From Acidobacteriota bacterium (GTDB taxonomy: Bacteria > Acidobacteriota > Terriglobia > Acidiferrales > UBA7541), in the NCBI GenBank assembly GCA_003224085.1, contig QHYK01000042.1, positions 1 to 64,000 on the forward strand: DNA of 64,000 nucleotides, written 5' to 3'. A model generated the notes under the pieces. The model saw only the letters and a program-made list of their open reading frames with translations, did not search any database and was not told the origin of the DNA. This document shows, one piece after another, positions 8,731-18,211 of this stretch (its first letter is position 1; the number at the start of each line of letters is the position of its first letter). The translations under genes and the position numbers were made by a program.

Positions 8731-9758
8731 GCGCTGCAACTCTTCCGCCACCGCTTACGAAAAAGGACTTTCAAACCGACCAGGAAGTGCGCTGGTGTCC
8801 CGGTTGCGGCGATTACGCCATTCTCTCGGCTGTGCAATCCGTTTTTCCGGAGCTCGGCATTCGAAGGGAAAACTTTGTCGTGGTGTCCGGCATCGGCTGC
8901 TCCAGCCGTTTCCCGTACTACATGAACACCTACGGATTCCACACCATCCACGGCCGCGCGCCCGCGGTTGCCAGCGGGATCAAAATTGCCAATCCCGAAC
9001 TGGAAGTCTGGATAGCCACAGGGGATGGAGACGCGCTGGCCATCGGCGGCAACCATACCATTCACTTGTTGCGCAGAAACGTAGGCGTCAAAGTTCTGCT
9101 TTTCAACAATCGCATCTACGGGCTGACCAAAGGACAGTATTCGCCCACTTCCGAGTTTCATAAAATCACCAAGTCCACTCCCTACGGCACCGCGGACCGC
9201 CCGTTCAACCCCGTTGCGCTCGCAACAGGTTCCGAAGCCACTTTCGTTGCGCGTTCGGTGGACGTATTCCAATCGCATTTGAAGGACACGCTAAGGCACG
9301 CCGCGGCGCACAAGGGCTCGGCCTTCGTGGAAATCCTGCAGAACTGCAACATTTTCAACGATGGCGCGTGGTTCTCGCTCACCGAAAAAGATGCGCGGAG
9401 CGAGAACGTTCTCCAGCTGGAGCACGGAAAGCCGCTGGTGTTCGGGAAGAATCGCGACAAGGGCATCCGGCGGAAACCCGACGGCGACATCGAAGTCGTC
9501 CAGATCGGCAACGGCATCAGCGAAAGCGATCTCGTTGTTCACGACGCGCATCACCCGCGTCCTTCCTATGCGTTCCTGCTCTCGCACATGGAGCATCGCC
9601 CCGGCTTCCCGACGCCCATCGGCGTTTTCCGCGCATGGGATGATTTACCACGCTATGAAGACGTCATGAGGGACCAAATTCGGGAAGTCGTCGCCAAGCG
9701 CGGCGCAGGCGATTTGAACAAGCTTCTCTGCGCCGGCGACATCTGGGAAGTGAAATAG
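8727..9758 (+). CDS. korB: 2-oxoglutarate:ferredoxin oxidoreductase, beta subunit
   Basis: 343 residues, the thiamine diphosphate-binding partner of KorA. Visible motifs are VRWCPGCGDYAIL and GIGCSSRFPYYMNTYG (iron-sulfur cysteines and active-site loop), the thiamine diphosphate/Mg motif ATGDGDALAIGGNH, and FNNRIYGLTKGQYSPTS. The next conserved cysteine is in LQNCNIFND. There is no fused ferredoxin domain, so a separate ferredoxin must take the electrons. The gene overlaps korA by 4 nt and ends the operon; about 180 nt follow before the next gene. Confidence 0.93.
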   Translation: MSAATLPPPLTKKDFQTDQEVRWCPGCGDYAILSAVQSVFPELGIRRENFVVVSGIGCSSRFPYYMNTYGFHTIHGRAPAVASGIKIANPELEVWIATGDGDALAIGGNHTIHLLRRNVGVKVLLFNNRIYGLTKGQYSPTSEFHKITKSTPYGTADRPFNPVALATGSEATFVARSVDVFQSHLKDTLRHAAAHKGSAFVEILQNCNIFNDGAWFSLTEKDARSENVLQLEHGKPLVFGKNRDKGIRRKPDGDIEVVQIGNGISESDLVVHDAHHPRPSYAFLLSHMEHRPGFPTPIGVFRAWDDLPRYEDVMRDQIREVVAKRGAGDLNKLLCAGDIWEVK

Positions 9759-9937
9759 GACGCCGGTGGAACAGGCGTTCCTGTCTGTCCGCGTCAAGCT
9801 CGCCTGTGACTCCAACATTTCATCCTTATAGCCAATCCACATTGGCTCTGTTATCGTGTCTGTTCATTCTTTTTAGTGCATGAAACCACGCGTCATTCGA
9901 CGCATCCAATGGGCATAGGCGGAGAGGGGTCTCGACC

Positions 9938-11305
9938 GTGGACGAAGCTGCAAACCTCGGGACTTTTGAGCTAATCGGGGAGGCCGACCCCATCCGTCCT
10001 TCGCTCGATTCCCGCACGAATGAGCTCCTCGATACTCTGGGCCTGCTCTACGAAGTCAGCCGCGAGCTGAGTTCCATCCTCGACCGGGAAGAGCTTCTCC
10101 GCCGCATTGCGCAGAAGGTCAAAGCCCTGGTGCACTTCGAGGTCTTCAGCGTCATGCTTTGGAACGAGCAAACACAGCGTCTCGAAACGATTTTTGCGCT
10201 CAAATATGCAGACATCATCCCCCTGAGCACGTGTCTTGGTCTGGACCAGGGACTCACGGGCGCCGCCGCAAACGAACGCCGCGTTGTGCGCGTGCCCGAC
10301 GTGCGCCTGGATCCGCGCTATGTTGCCTGCCAGCACGGCGTGGAGGTGCGCTCTGAATTGGTCGTGCCTCTTCTCCTTCAGGATCGTCTGATTGGGGTCC
10401 TTGATCTGGAGAGCACAAAACCGCATTCCTTCACTTCCTGTCACGAGCAAATGCTCCAGACGCTTGGCACTTACATTGCCGTTGCTCTCGAAAACGCGCG
10501 CCTCTTTGAACAGGTTCGCGAAAACGAGCGCCGCCTTCAAAACGACCTTGGCACTGCGCGCGAGATTCAACGGCAGCTTCTTCCGAACGGCGCCCGTGAA
10601 ATCCCGGGCCTCGATTTGGCCGCGGCTTATGTGCCTGCACGCGAACTGGGCGGCGATTTTTATGATTTTCTTCCCTATGGCGAAGGCCGCTTGGCCATCG
10701 CCTTAGGCGACGTGTCGGGCAAAGGCACCGCGGCCGCGCTTTACGGTTCACTTGCGATTGGAACCATTCGCGAAATCGTGGTCGATCGCGATTGCGATCC
10801 TGCGTGCATGCTAGGTCTCCTGAATCAACGGCTCCTCAACACGCGCCTCGACGCGCGGTTCATCGCCATGTTGTTTGGCGTGTACGATGCAGCCCACCGT
10901 CGGCTCACGCTTTCGAATGCCGGGGCGCCGTATCCCCTTTTGCTCCGCGGCGGCCAGGTGGTTTCCGTTCGTCTGGAAGGCGTTCCTCTGGGCTTGCTCC
11001 CTGGGACGGAATACGATGAGTCCAGCCTTGACCTTTTGCCGGGCGACGTGGTGATTTTCGCTTCGGACGGAATTCTGGAATCGCAAAACGCCTCCGAAGA
11101 GGAATTTGGCCCCCAGCGCCTGTGCTCCGTCTTGAGCGCCATTTCTCCCCGGGATTCCGTCCGCGACATTGCGGAGCGGATCCTCGCCGGGACCGATGAT
11201 CACAGCGGTGCAGGCACTGCTCCCCGGGACGATCGCACACTTGTCGTCTTGCGCGTGACCGACGAAACCGGCTCGGACTTCTCCAAGCTCCCCATCATTT
11301 ATTGA
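9938..11305 (+). CDS. GAF domain / SpoIIE-type serine phosphatase (RsbU-like)
   Basis: 455 residues from a GTG preceded by GGAGAGGGGT. The N-terminal half is a GAF domain (about 30-185; LLYEVSRELSSILDREELL to ETIFALKYADIIPLS ... VALENARLFEQV). A short helix links it to a PP2C/SpoIIE domain (about 215-440) with metal-binding segments PARELGGDFYDF, ALGDVSGKGTAAAL and FASDGILESQ. Such proteins dephosphorylate STAS anti-anti-sigma factors. The PAS-PAS-STAS protein upstream is a possible pathway relative. No anti-sigma kinase is nearby, so the sigma factor controlled is unknown. Confidence 0.9.
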   Translation: MDEAANLGTFELIGEADPIRPSLDSRTNELLDTLGLLYEVSRELSSILDREELLRRIAQKVKALVHFEVFSVMLWNEQTQRLETIFALKYADIIPLSTCLGLDQGLTGAAANERRVVRVPDVRLDPRYVACQHGVEVRSELVVPLLLQDRLIGVLDLESTKPHSFTSCHEQMLQTLGTYIAVALENARLFEQVRENERRLQNDLGTAREIQRQLLPNGAREIPGLDLAAAYVPARELGGDFYDFLPYGEGRLAIALGDVSGKGTAAALYGSLAIGTIREIVVDRDCDPACMLGLLNQRLLNTRLDARFIAMLFGVYDAAHRRLTLSNAGAPYPLLLRGGQVVSVRLEGVPLGLLPGTEYDESSLDLLPGDVVIFASDGILESQNASEEEFGPQRLCSVLSAISPRDSVRDIAERILAGTDDHSGAGTAPRDDRTLVVLRVTDETGSDFSKLPIIY

Positions 11306-11400
11306 TATTGAGGTTTTGCTGATTGGACTGAGTTCAGGCGCTTGGTGGAATTAGCGCCCCGCCTACGCGCCCGCCTTGGCCTGAAGCAGTTCCGGATTCT

Positions 11401-12257
11401 TTAGTTTAGCAGCGGGAGCCATTTCTCGCGCGCCGCGGTAAATTCCGGCCAATTCTTTTTCGACACCGGATCGGATGGCGGCAATCCGAGCTTCTCAAAA
11501 TTCTTGTGCTGCCCTCTTTGCAAAATGCGAAAATCCAGATGCGGCCCTCTCGCCAGGCCCGAGCTTCCCACCAGCCCGATGGTCTTTCCGGTTTCCCCGT
11601 GTTCGCCCGCGTGCACGAACATCCGCGACAAGTGCAGATACATCGTTTCGTACCCTTTGAAATGCGCGATGTGCACCATGTTGCCTTCGCCGCCGTTGCG
11701 TCCAGCGAAAATTACGCGCCCGCTGCCGATCGTCTGCACCGGAGTTCCCACCGGAGCGCCGTAGGCGGTTCCCATGTGCGGCCGACAAATCTTAAGGATG
11801 GGATGGAAGCGCGACCGGCTGAAATGGGATGTTACCGGGGCGCCGAACTTTAGTGGCGACCGCAGAAACGCCTTCTGCAACGACTTTCCGTCCGCCGCGT
11901 AGTATACCGGCCTCGCCGCGGGATCATGAAACAGCAGCGCCTGATACTTCTTTCCGGCATTTTCATATTGCGCCACAAAGATTTTTCCGTAGCCTGCCGT
12001 CTGCCCGTTCAGGTATTTCTTCTACAAGGAATTTCGCTGATGCGCGCCGTGAAGCCGCCCTCTTCCGGAGCATCCATCTTGTAGTCGATTTCGCGCAGCT
12101 CGCCCGCTACCGAACGACCCAACGTGATCGTATTCCCTTCGCGAAGTTGCCGTAAGTTGAGCGCGCATTGCGCAGCCACGGAGGCGCTCGCTGCTTCCTC
12201 CGCGCTCAGACCGAATTTCTGAAGCGCCGCGGTGAAATTCTGCCCGGCGGAAAACAA
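11401..12257 (-). pseudogene. M23 (LytM-like) peptidase, frameshifted and lacking a clear N-terminus
   Basis: Two frames together encode one M23-type protein. Region 12257-12009 gives an OapA/Csd3-like N-terminal segment (FTAALQKFGLSAEEA ... LRQLREGNTITLGR) and ends at a TGA. Region 11976-11401 gives the catalytic half (VAQYENAGKKYQALLF, YLHLSRMF, GPHLDFRI). The reading frame changes between about 12009 and 12030, and both frames meet stops there. The first zinc-ligand motif reads HMGTAYGAP where most M23 enzymes have HxGxD, so the Asp ligand is missing. No signal peptide precedes the first part, and its only start is a TTG. It sits 57 nt after a transpeptidase gene, which fits a wall-remodelling pair. 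It could also be a sequencing error on a live gene. Confidence 0.7.
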
Positions 12258-12316
12258 AAACGCTGCGGTAACCTCGCAGCAGGATGCACTACTCTCGATT
12301 GTACCAAGAAGGCTTG

Positions 12317-13396
12317 CTAGTTTCCCGTGTGGGTGGCAACCTGCGAGCCGGACGCCGCAAAATAATTTTGTTCGCGCAGCTTGCGGTACATGATGCCCGC
12401 CACTTGAGCGGCCGTCGGACCTTTCACGCGCCGCGTATTCCCGCGCAAGAGCACCGCCAGCGCGATTTTCGGGTGCGTTTCATCTGCGTAGGTGATGAAC
12501 CACCCGATTTTCGCGAGCGTGGCGTGATCGTCGCATGTTCCCGTCTTCCCGATCGGCAGCTCGTCGCCGCCGCGGTCATAGCTCGACCGGCCCGTGCCGT
12601 ACAGCACGGCCGCAAGCAGGCCTTCGCGGATTTCCGGAAGGATCGGCGCGATGTTCAATTCCCGCTTCACCTTGGGCGTAAAATTTTGGACTTCTTCCTG
12701 GCTGTGCGGATATTGCAAATAATAAAGCGTTCCGCCGTTCGCAAACGCCGCGGAAAGCGCCGCAAGCTGCAGCGGCGTCACTTGAATCCCTTCGCCGTAA
12801 CTGGACATCCGCGCCACTCCGCCGTGCGGCGGTGGAGTGGTCGGAAAAGACCCCGGATGTTCATCGGGCAGGTTGTAACCGGCAAGTTCGCCCAGGCCCA
12901 GCAGCCGGCCGTACTTCGAAACCGTTTCAAATCCCATGCGCGCGCCGAGTTGCTCAAAAAACTCGTTGTTCGAGCGCGCCATCGCTTCGGTCAAATTCAT
13001 GTACTTGCGCCGGCCGACGCGCAGCATCGTGTCGGGCGTAATCACATTTTCTTCCAGCGCCGCAAGCGCCACCGTCGGCTTGATGGTCGAGCAAGGGATA
13101 TAGCCGTCGCTGAACGCAAGTTTCTGATTGACCACCGTAAGGATGCGCCCGGTGTTGGGGTCCACCGCGACGAGGGCGCCGTTGTAGCGTCCCAGCGCCG
13201 CTACCGCCGCCGCGCGCACAACCGGATCATCATAGGTCGCGTCGTCCGTGCTCGTGGAATCCGCAAACGTGGGAACGCCCGGATACCGCACGTATCGGTG
13301 CGACCGCGTCGACGCACCTGCCGGCATTGCCGGAGCAGGCAGCGCGCAAATCGCCGCCAACAAAATTGCGATGCTGGTTTTACTGTACTGCTTCAC
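12317..13396 (-). CDS. Exported penicillin-binding protein, transpeptidase domain
   Basis: 359 residues from the GTG at 13396, which has GAGGGTGG just upstream; the frame is open further upstream but without a ribosome site. A signal peptide (VKQYSKTSIAILLAAICALP) starts it. The three motifs of serine transpeptidases are present: Ser103-T-I-Lys106, Ser142-Asn-Asn and Lys284-Thr-Gly. There is no glycosyltransferase domain and no dimerisation domain of class B PBPs, so the protein is short and mostly catalytic. It probably cross-links peptidoglycan in the periplasm; a class D beta-lactamase-like role is an alternative. The broken M23 peptidase follows on the same strand. Confidence 0.82.
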   Translation of the reverse strand: MKQYSKTSIAILLAAICALPAPAMPAGASTRSHRYVRYPGVPTFADSTSTDDATYDDPVVRAAAVAALGRYNGALVAVDPNTGRILTVVNQKLAFSDGYIPCSTIKPTVALAALEENVITPDTMLRVGRRKYMNLTEAMARSNNEFFEQLGARMGFETVSKYGRLLGLGELAGYNLPDEHPGSFPTTPPPHGGVARMSSYGEGIQVTPLQLAALSAAFANGGTLYYLQYPHSQEEVQNFTPKVKRELNIAPILPEIREGLLAAVLYGTGRSSYDRGGDELPIGKTGTCDDHATLAKIGWFITYADETHPKIALAVLLRGNTRRVKGPTAAQVAGIMYRKLREQNYFAASGSQVATHTGN

Positions 13397-14092
13397 CGTT
13401 CCACCCTCATAACGGAGCCGATACCACCTTCGCGTCCAACCCCGGATTACCCCGCCGCTCATCACGCCGAGGCCCACTCTTTACCTCAGGCTGTCACTGA
13501 GCGTTAACCAACATTCTTAGAAGTTGTTCGTTGCTGCTACGGATTGCGCCTTCGCCCGCTCGGGAACAGCTTGCACGCCTGAGACCAATCGCAAGCGCTG
13601 TTGATTCCATGCGACTTAGACCGCAGCGCTTGCTCACACTGAATCAAACATTGCACAAAAGAGAAACACTCCTCTCATCTTGCGACAATAATTCTATGAA
13701 GTTCGTTGCCGTGCCGCAATAGAGTATCAGCCCTAGTACGAGCGTATGTGCTTTGTTTTCAACTGGCTGCCCAACCGGTCAGGAACCTGCCCCTTCGCCC
13801 GGCTGGTCCCATTTTTCGAGGTGCCTGCGCCGCCCCATCTCAATCTGAAAGGCTTCGGAAGGCGTGTAGCACGCAGGGTGCCAGCCCTGCGCTTTGTAGC
13901 CTCGAATGCCCTCGAACATAATTCTCCCCACTTCGCGCCCCTACCTTGCTCAGCAGCCACGACTGGCCACCGCCAAAACAAAAGGGCGCGAACCACTCGT
14001 GTTCCTCCGAAACTCATTCATTGTTGTCCGCTCACTTCGATCACCAACCGCGGCGGGCGATCGGAATCGGTGAACGGCTGACGGTTAACTTC
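13397..14092 (+). other. Gene-free region with a dispersed palindromic repeat
   Basis: About 700 bases between the transpeptidase and recA. I see no supported gene. At 13872-13891 lies the palindrome CGCAGGGTGCCAGCCCTGCG, repeated with one change at 20053-20072. Short open frames here have no recognisable domain or ribosome site. Confidence 0.5.
13872..13891. repeat. Dispersed GC palindrome, copy 1
   Basis: CGCAGGGTGCCAGCCCTGCG can form a 7-bp stem with a 6-nt loop. It is followed by a run ending TTTGTAGC. The second copy is at 20053-20072 with one changed base. Confidence 0.7.
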
Positions 14093-15220
14093 TTATCGTG
14101 CTGGCCGCGCCTTCGCGGCGTCTGCGCCAGCAGCAGCGGTCGCCACTTTCACCGCCGGCTTTTCACCATGCGCCGGAGCCGCAGCTGCGTGGCCGTTGGC
14201 TCCTGAAGCCGCACTCGAATTGCCCGGCTGCGGAATTTCCATCTTCTTGCGCAGCGCGTTTTCCAGCTTCTCGCGAACGTCCGTGTTTTCCTTCAGGAAA
14301 ACTCGTGCATTCTCGCGGCCTTGGCCCATGCGTTCGCCGCCAAAGCTGAACCACGTTCCTGCTTTTTCAATCAGCCCCTTGTCCACGCCGAGATCAATCA
14401 AATCGCCCTCGCGCGAAATTCCTTCGCCGTACAGAATATCGAACTCCGCCTCGCGGAACGGCGCCGCCACTTTGTTCTTCACCACTTTGCCGCGCGTCCG
14501 CGAACCCACCACTTTGTCGCCTTCCTTGATCGACTGCACGCGCCGGATGTCCACGCGCATCGACGCATAAAACTTGAGCGCGCGCCCGCCCGTGGTGGTC
14601 TCCGGATTGCCGAACATCACGCCAATTTTTTCGCGAATCTGGTTGATGAAAATCAGGCAGGTGCGCGACTTCGAAACAATGGCCGTCAGCTTCCGCAGAG
14701 CCTGCGACATCAGCCGCGCCTGCAAACCCATTTGCGGCTCGCCCATTTCACCTTCGAGTTCCGCCTTCGGCACCAACGCCGCCACCGAATCCACCACCAC
14801 GACGTCCACGCCGCCCGAGCGGATCAGCGTTTCCGCAATTTCCAGCGCCTGCTCTCCGTTATCCGGCTGCGACACCAGTAGGTTGTCCACATCCACGCCC
14901 AGTTTCCGCGCGTACACCGGATCGAGCGCGTGCTCCGCGTCAATGAACGCCGCCTGCCCGCCGAGCTTCTGCGCTTCGGCGATCACGTGCAACGTCAGCG
15001 TCGTTTTGCCGCCGGACTCCGGCCCATAAATTTCGATGACGCGCCCGCGCGGGAAGCCGCCCACGCCCAGCGCCGCGTCCAGCGACAAGCATCCGCTGGG
15101 AATTACGCTGACCGGCACTAAGACATCCTTGCTGCCCAGCCGCATAATCGAGCCCTTGCCGTACGACTTTTCGATCTGCGCTATCGCCGCTTCGAGCAAT
15201 TTCTGTTTCTCGTCTGCCAT
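14093..15220 (-). CDS. recA: RecA recombinase
   Basis: 375 residues with the whole RecA core. Visible are the N-terminal helix ([20 protein letters not shown]), the Walker A loop GPESGGKTT at 66-74, the Walker B-like [12 protein letters not shown], the L2 loop region [22 protein letters not shown] and the C-terminal [18 protein letters not shown]. Residue 70 is Gly where most RecA proteins have Ser (GPESSGKTT). The tail after residue 335 is Ala/Pro-rich rather than the usual acidic tail. RecA drives homologous recombination and activates LexA self-cleavage. A copy of the shared lexA-promoter motif lies 178-196 nt upstream of the start. Confidence 0.98.
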   Translation of the reverse strand: MADEKQKLLEAAIAQIEKSYGKGSIMRLGSKDVLVPVSVIPSGCLSLDAALGVGGFPRGRVIEIYGPESGGKTTLTLHVIAEAQKLGGQAAFIDAEHALDPVYARKLGVDVDNLLVSQPDNGEQALEIAETLIRSGGVDVVVVDSVAALVPKAELEGEMGEPQMGLQARLMSQALRKLTAIVSKSRTCLIFINQIREKIGVMFGNPETTTGGRALKFYASMRVDIRRVQSIKEGDKVVGSRTRGKVVKNKVAAPFREAEFDILYGEGISREGDLIDLGVDKGLIEKAGTWFSFGGERMGQGRENARVFLKENTDVREKLENALRKKMEIPQPGNSSAASGANGHAAAAPAHGEKPAVKVATAAAGADAAKARPAR

Positions 15221-15687
15221 CTCACACCTCGGTTGAGGAAATTAGAAAGTCACCTGCGCTTTGCGTTTTCCCAATGCATCAGAATGCCAAACCCCTTAGC
15301 CTTTCATTCCCAGGGCGGTTCCTAGACAGCTTAGAACATTGCTCGGGAAACCGTGCATGGCGCACCTGTTGAAAACGGGCAAAGGCAAGGTAGCACGTAG
15401 GCGAAGAAAAAGCAAATACTTTTCTCCGCCTTGTCTTTCACGAGTTTCCCTTTGCAAAGACCAAGCCCACGCGAATTTCATTCTTAGGAAGATTTTCTGG
15501 GGGCGCCGAAGGCGACTTTTTTCTCCGCGGACACGACCAGGTCAAGCTGGTAGTGGACTTGCCCTAACAAGTATTCTGCGCACGGACCTTGAGGCCGACC
15601 TAATCAGCAGAGAAGGAAATGTAGATTCTCGACAAAATTTGTGAAATCCGATGTCATGACCTGATAGCTGCTCAGATTCCTCTCACG
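15221..15687 (+). other. recA upstream region, no gene seen
   Basis: About 470 bases between recA and the hydroxyacyl-CoA dehydrogenase gene. It holds the candidate SOS box at 15398-15416. An open frame across 15339-15644 has no domain, ribosome site or coding character that I trust. No RNA gene is seen. Confidence 0.5.
15398..15416 (-). promoter_or_regulatory. Candidate SOS box upstream of recA
   Basis: The plus strand reads TAGGCGAAGAAAAAGCAAA. It differs from the DinB-family promoter copy at only three positions and from the lexA copy at three. Half-sites GCGAA and GCAAA are 11 nt apart. No TTGACA box sits next to it, unlike the other two copies, so the recA promoter may lie elsewhere in the 178-nt leader. 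Confidence 0.55.
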
Positions 15688-16545
15688 TCAATAGCCATAA
15701 AACCCGCGGCCGGATTTGCGGCCAAGCCAGCCCGCGGCCACGTATTTCTTCAGCAGCGGGCATGCGCGATACTTCGGATCGCCAAGCCCTTCCTGCAGCA
15801 CGCGCATGATATCCACGCAAACATCTAAGCCAATGAAATCCGCCAACTCCAGCGGCCCCATCGGATGATTCATCCCCGTCTTCATCACCGCATCCACGGC
15901 TTCCACCGTGGCCACGCCTTCCATCACGCAATACGCCGCCTCATTGATCAGCGGCATCAGCACGCGGTTCGAAACGAAGCCAGGCGCGTCGTTCACCGCC
16001 ACCGGTTTTTTTTCCAGCTTCTCCGCCAGCTTCATCGTCGTTTCGAACGTCGCGTGACTCGTTTGCACCGCGCGAATCACCTCCACCAGCACCATCACCG
16101 GCACCGGATTCATGAAGTGCATTCCCACAAAGCGGTCGGGCCGTTTCGTCATCGCCGCCAGCGTCGTCATCGAAATTGACGACGTGTTGCTCGCAAGAAT
16201 CACTTCCTGCCGCACAGTCTCGTCCGCCTCCGTCAGCACCGCGCGCTTGATTTCGATTTTTTCCGGAACCGCTTCCACCACAAAATCCGCTGCCGCAATC
16301 GCGCGCATCTCCGTCACCGGCTGCAGGCGCTTCAAAACATTTTCCTTCTCGGATTCCGCCAGCTTCCCCTTCTTGATTTCGCGATCGAGATTCTTCCCGA
16401 TCGTCTCCAGCGCGCGGTCCAGAAACTGCTGCTCCACATCGCGCAAAATCACCTTGTATCCCGCGCGCGCAAACACGTGCGCGATGCCATTTCCCATCGT
16501 CCCCGCCCCCAGCACCGCCACGGTCTTGACTTGCTCAAGATTCAT
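15688..16545 (-). CDS. hbd: 3-hydroxybutyryl-CoA dehydrogenase
   Basis: 285 residues, standard family length. The N-terminal Rossmann fold shows [20 protein letters not shown] and binds NAD(P). Further family marks are [43 protein letters not shown] and the C-terminal [17 protein letters not shown]. It oxidises (S)-3-hydroxybutyryl-CoA to acetoacetyl-CoA or the reverse. The ATG at 16545 is chosen because GGAG lies 5 nt upstream; an in-frame start 21 nt earlier lacks one. An acetyl-CoA acetyltransferase is encoded about 8 kb away, which may supply or use acetoacetyl-CoA. Confidence 0.94.
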   Translation of the reverse strand: MNLEQVKTVAVLGAGTMGNGIAHVFARAGYKVILRDVEQQFLDRALETIGKNLDREIKKGKLAESEKENVLKRLQPVTEMRAIAAADFVVEAVPEKIEIKRAVLTEADETVRQEVILASNTSSISMTTLAAMTKRPDRFVGMHFMNPVPVMVLVEVIRAVQTSHATFETTMKLAEKLEKKPVAVNDAPGFVSNRVLMPLINEAAYCVMEGVATVEAVDAVMKTGMNHPMGPLELADFIGLDVCVDIMRVLQEGLGDPKYRACPLLKKYVAAGWLGRKSGRGFYGY

Positions 16546-16796
16546 ACTTTCTCCATTCCTTTGCAACCCTACCGAATCACGCGGATTTGAGACAAGTCAA
16601 GAACGGTCCGCCAATTCTTTCAAACAATTCTGGCTCATCACAAAGCGCGCGTACGCCCGCAGACAACTCTGCACCAAAAATAGTGCATCGCTATTAATGG
16701 TAGTGCGCGCCCTTTGACCTTTGGCGGCGCTGCCGCGCCGAGAGCTTTTTCTGCTCCGCGCAACCATCAAGAATTTGCACTCGGAGGTTTCTGGAT

Positions 16797-17341
16797 ATGC
16801 GTAAGTTTGCGTGTCTCGCGGCGGTGTCTCTCTTCTTCTGCCTGACGGCTGCCGCTCAGGAGAGGGCGACAACCGACGTCACTCTGGGCTACTCCTTTGT
16901 CCGGCAAAGCCTGCCACGCGAAATTCCACGGACTTCAACATGCACGGAGGGCATGCCGAGGTCGCACTGAATCCGCGAAGCTGGTTTGGCGTTGTCGGAA
17001 ACTTCGGCGGCTACCACATGGATCGGTTCGATTCGACGATGCAAACCCATCTCTTCGGTCCGCGCCTCTGGGCGCCGAGCTACCATCGCATCACTCCCTT
17101 CGCGGAAGGCCTCTTCGGCTTGGCCCACACGACCGGTGGCACAGCCTTCAGCCTTCCTAGTTCGAGAAACTCCTTCGCGATGGCGCCGGGCGCAGGTCTG
17201 GATATTGCCGCCACGAAACATCTCAGTCTCCGACTGGGCGAAGTGGACTACTTGATGACCAACTTCCATGGGATTCCAGGCGTTGGTCGGCAGGTGCAGA
17301 ACAGCCTGCCGGTATCCACGGGACTGAAATTCCGTTTCTGA
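16797..17341 (+). pseudogene. Outer-membrane beta-barrel protein, frameshifted
   Basis: An ATG at 16797, with GGAGG 9 nt upstream, opens a signal peptide (MRKFACLAAVSLFFCL, then AAAQE) and TTDVTLGYSFVR. That frame stops after about 57 codons. The continuation lies in another frame from about 16925: DFNMHGGHAEVALNPRSWFG, then LFGPRLWAP, PFAEGLFGLAHT, and the end STGLKFRF. The ending with aromatic Phe after alternating residues is typical of an outer-membrane barrel. The frame changes near 16900-16925. Probably an OmpA/porin-like barrel of unknown role, either truly broken or hit by a one-base sequence error. A terminator follows at 17391. Confidence 0.7.
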
Positions 17342-17390
17342 ACACCAAGAACCCAAAGGCATCGGGGGAGCCCCGCGTTACTTTGTAGCG

Positions 17391-17436
17391 GCCGCCTTCC
17401 GCTTGCCCCGGCTGGCCGGGAAGGCGGGCGTTTTTT
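17391..17436 (+). terminator. Rho-independent terminator of the barrel gene
   Basis: GCCGCCTTCC (17391-17400) pairs with GGAAGGCGGGC (17419-17429) with one unpaired G, and six Ts follow at 17431-17436. It lies about 50 nt after the barrel stop on the plus strand. Confidence 0.75.
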
Positions 17437-17596
17437 GTTTGTTACTGCCCGGGAGGCAGCATCAAAGGGCACGTCTCCGTCTTTTCGACCAGGTAAACCC
17501 GCTCGCGTGCAACCACCCTCGGCGCGCCTTTCTCCACGCACACCGCGACCCTTGCAGCCCATCCCGAATGCACGCCAAACCCTGCCGCCGCCTGCT

Positions 17597-18091
17597 TCAT
17601 TCGGGCGGTACTCCTTCCTCTTTCACAATTTCGCGGGCAAGCACTTCCTCCCGCGAAGAAACGAGCAGCGATTGCTTGCCGTGTGAGTTTTTGCGACGAA
17701 CGCCAATCTTGTTTTCCCGCAAAGACGCGACCAGCATGTCGCCGAGCGAAGAGTCATCGCCAGACCAAATTTCGATTCCGCGCCCATCGAAATCCATCTC
17801 GGCATCTTCCCCAGCATCAGGAGGGCCCGGAATATTCTCTTCCTTTGCCGGTGTAAGCATGTTCGGAAGTTTTCGAATGACCCTCGAACGGTCGGGTATA
17901 AAAGCCGGGGAGGTGAGCGATTGCACGGCATCAGGATCCGAACCATCCATCCCGTAAGCGTCCTTCACCGCCGCCTCCGCTTTCTCGAACAACGAAAAAG
18001 GAACGCCAATCTGAAATGCGGGGTAGTTGTTCACATGGCCGAGGCGAGTGTACACCAGGGGTTGCCAGGAGAAAGACAGTCGAGACTTCAA
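17597..18091 (-). CDS. DUF2007-like hypothetical protein
   Basis: About 164 residues if the TTG at 18091 is used; the start is uncertain, and GGAGG lies 12 nt upstream of it. The C-terminal third (IWSGDDSSLGDMLVASLREN ... SSREEVLAREIVKEE) resembles the DUF2007 'putative signal transducing' fold, a small alpha-beta domain often found at the end of such acidobacterial proteins. The middle carries PAFQIGVPFSLFEKAEAAVK and an acidic linker. No catalytic motif is seen. The frame is open far upstream but there it overlaps the sigma factor gene on the other strand. Confidence 0.55.
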   Translation of the reverse strand: MKSRLSFSWQPLVYTRLGHVNNYPAFQIGVPFSLFEKAEAAVKDAYGMDGSDPDAVQSLTSPAFIPDRSRVIRKLPNMLTPAKEENIPGPPDAGEDAEMDFDGRGIEIWSGDDSSLGDMLVASLRENKIGVRRKNSHGKQSLLVSSREEVLAREIVKEEGVPPE

Positions 18092-18211
18092 TAAACGGCA
18101 AGACCTCCAACCGGCACGCTGTAACTCGCCAAAAACAAAATACTTAGGCCATGAGGAAGCGGCGCAGGTTTCTTGCGTCTTTTTGGAGCCGGCGCGCGTA
18201 TAGCAGTTAGA

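Noticed and set aside
15339-15644. 101-codon plus-strand frame upstream of recA
   Set aside because: Arg-rich composition, no ribosome site, overlaps the candidate SOS box.
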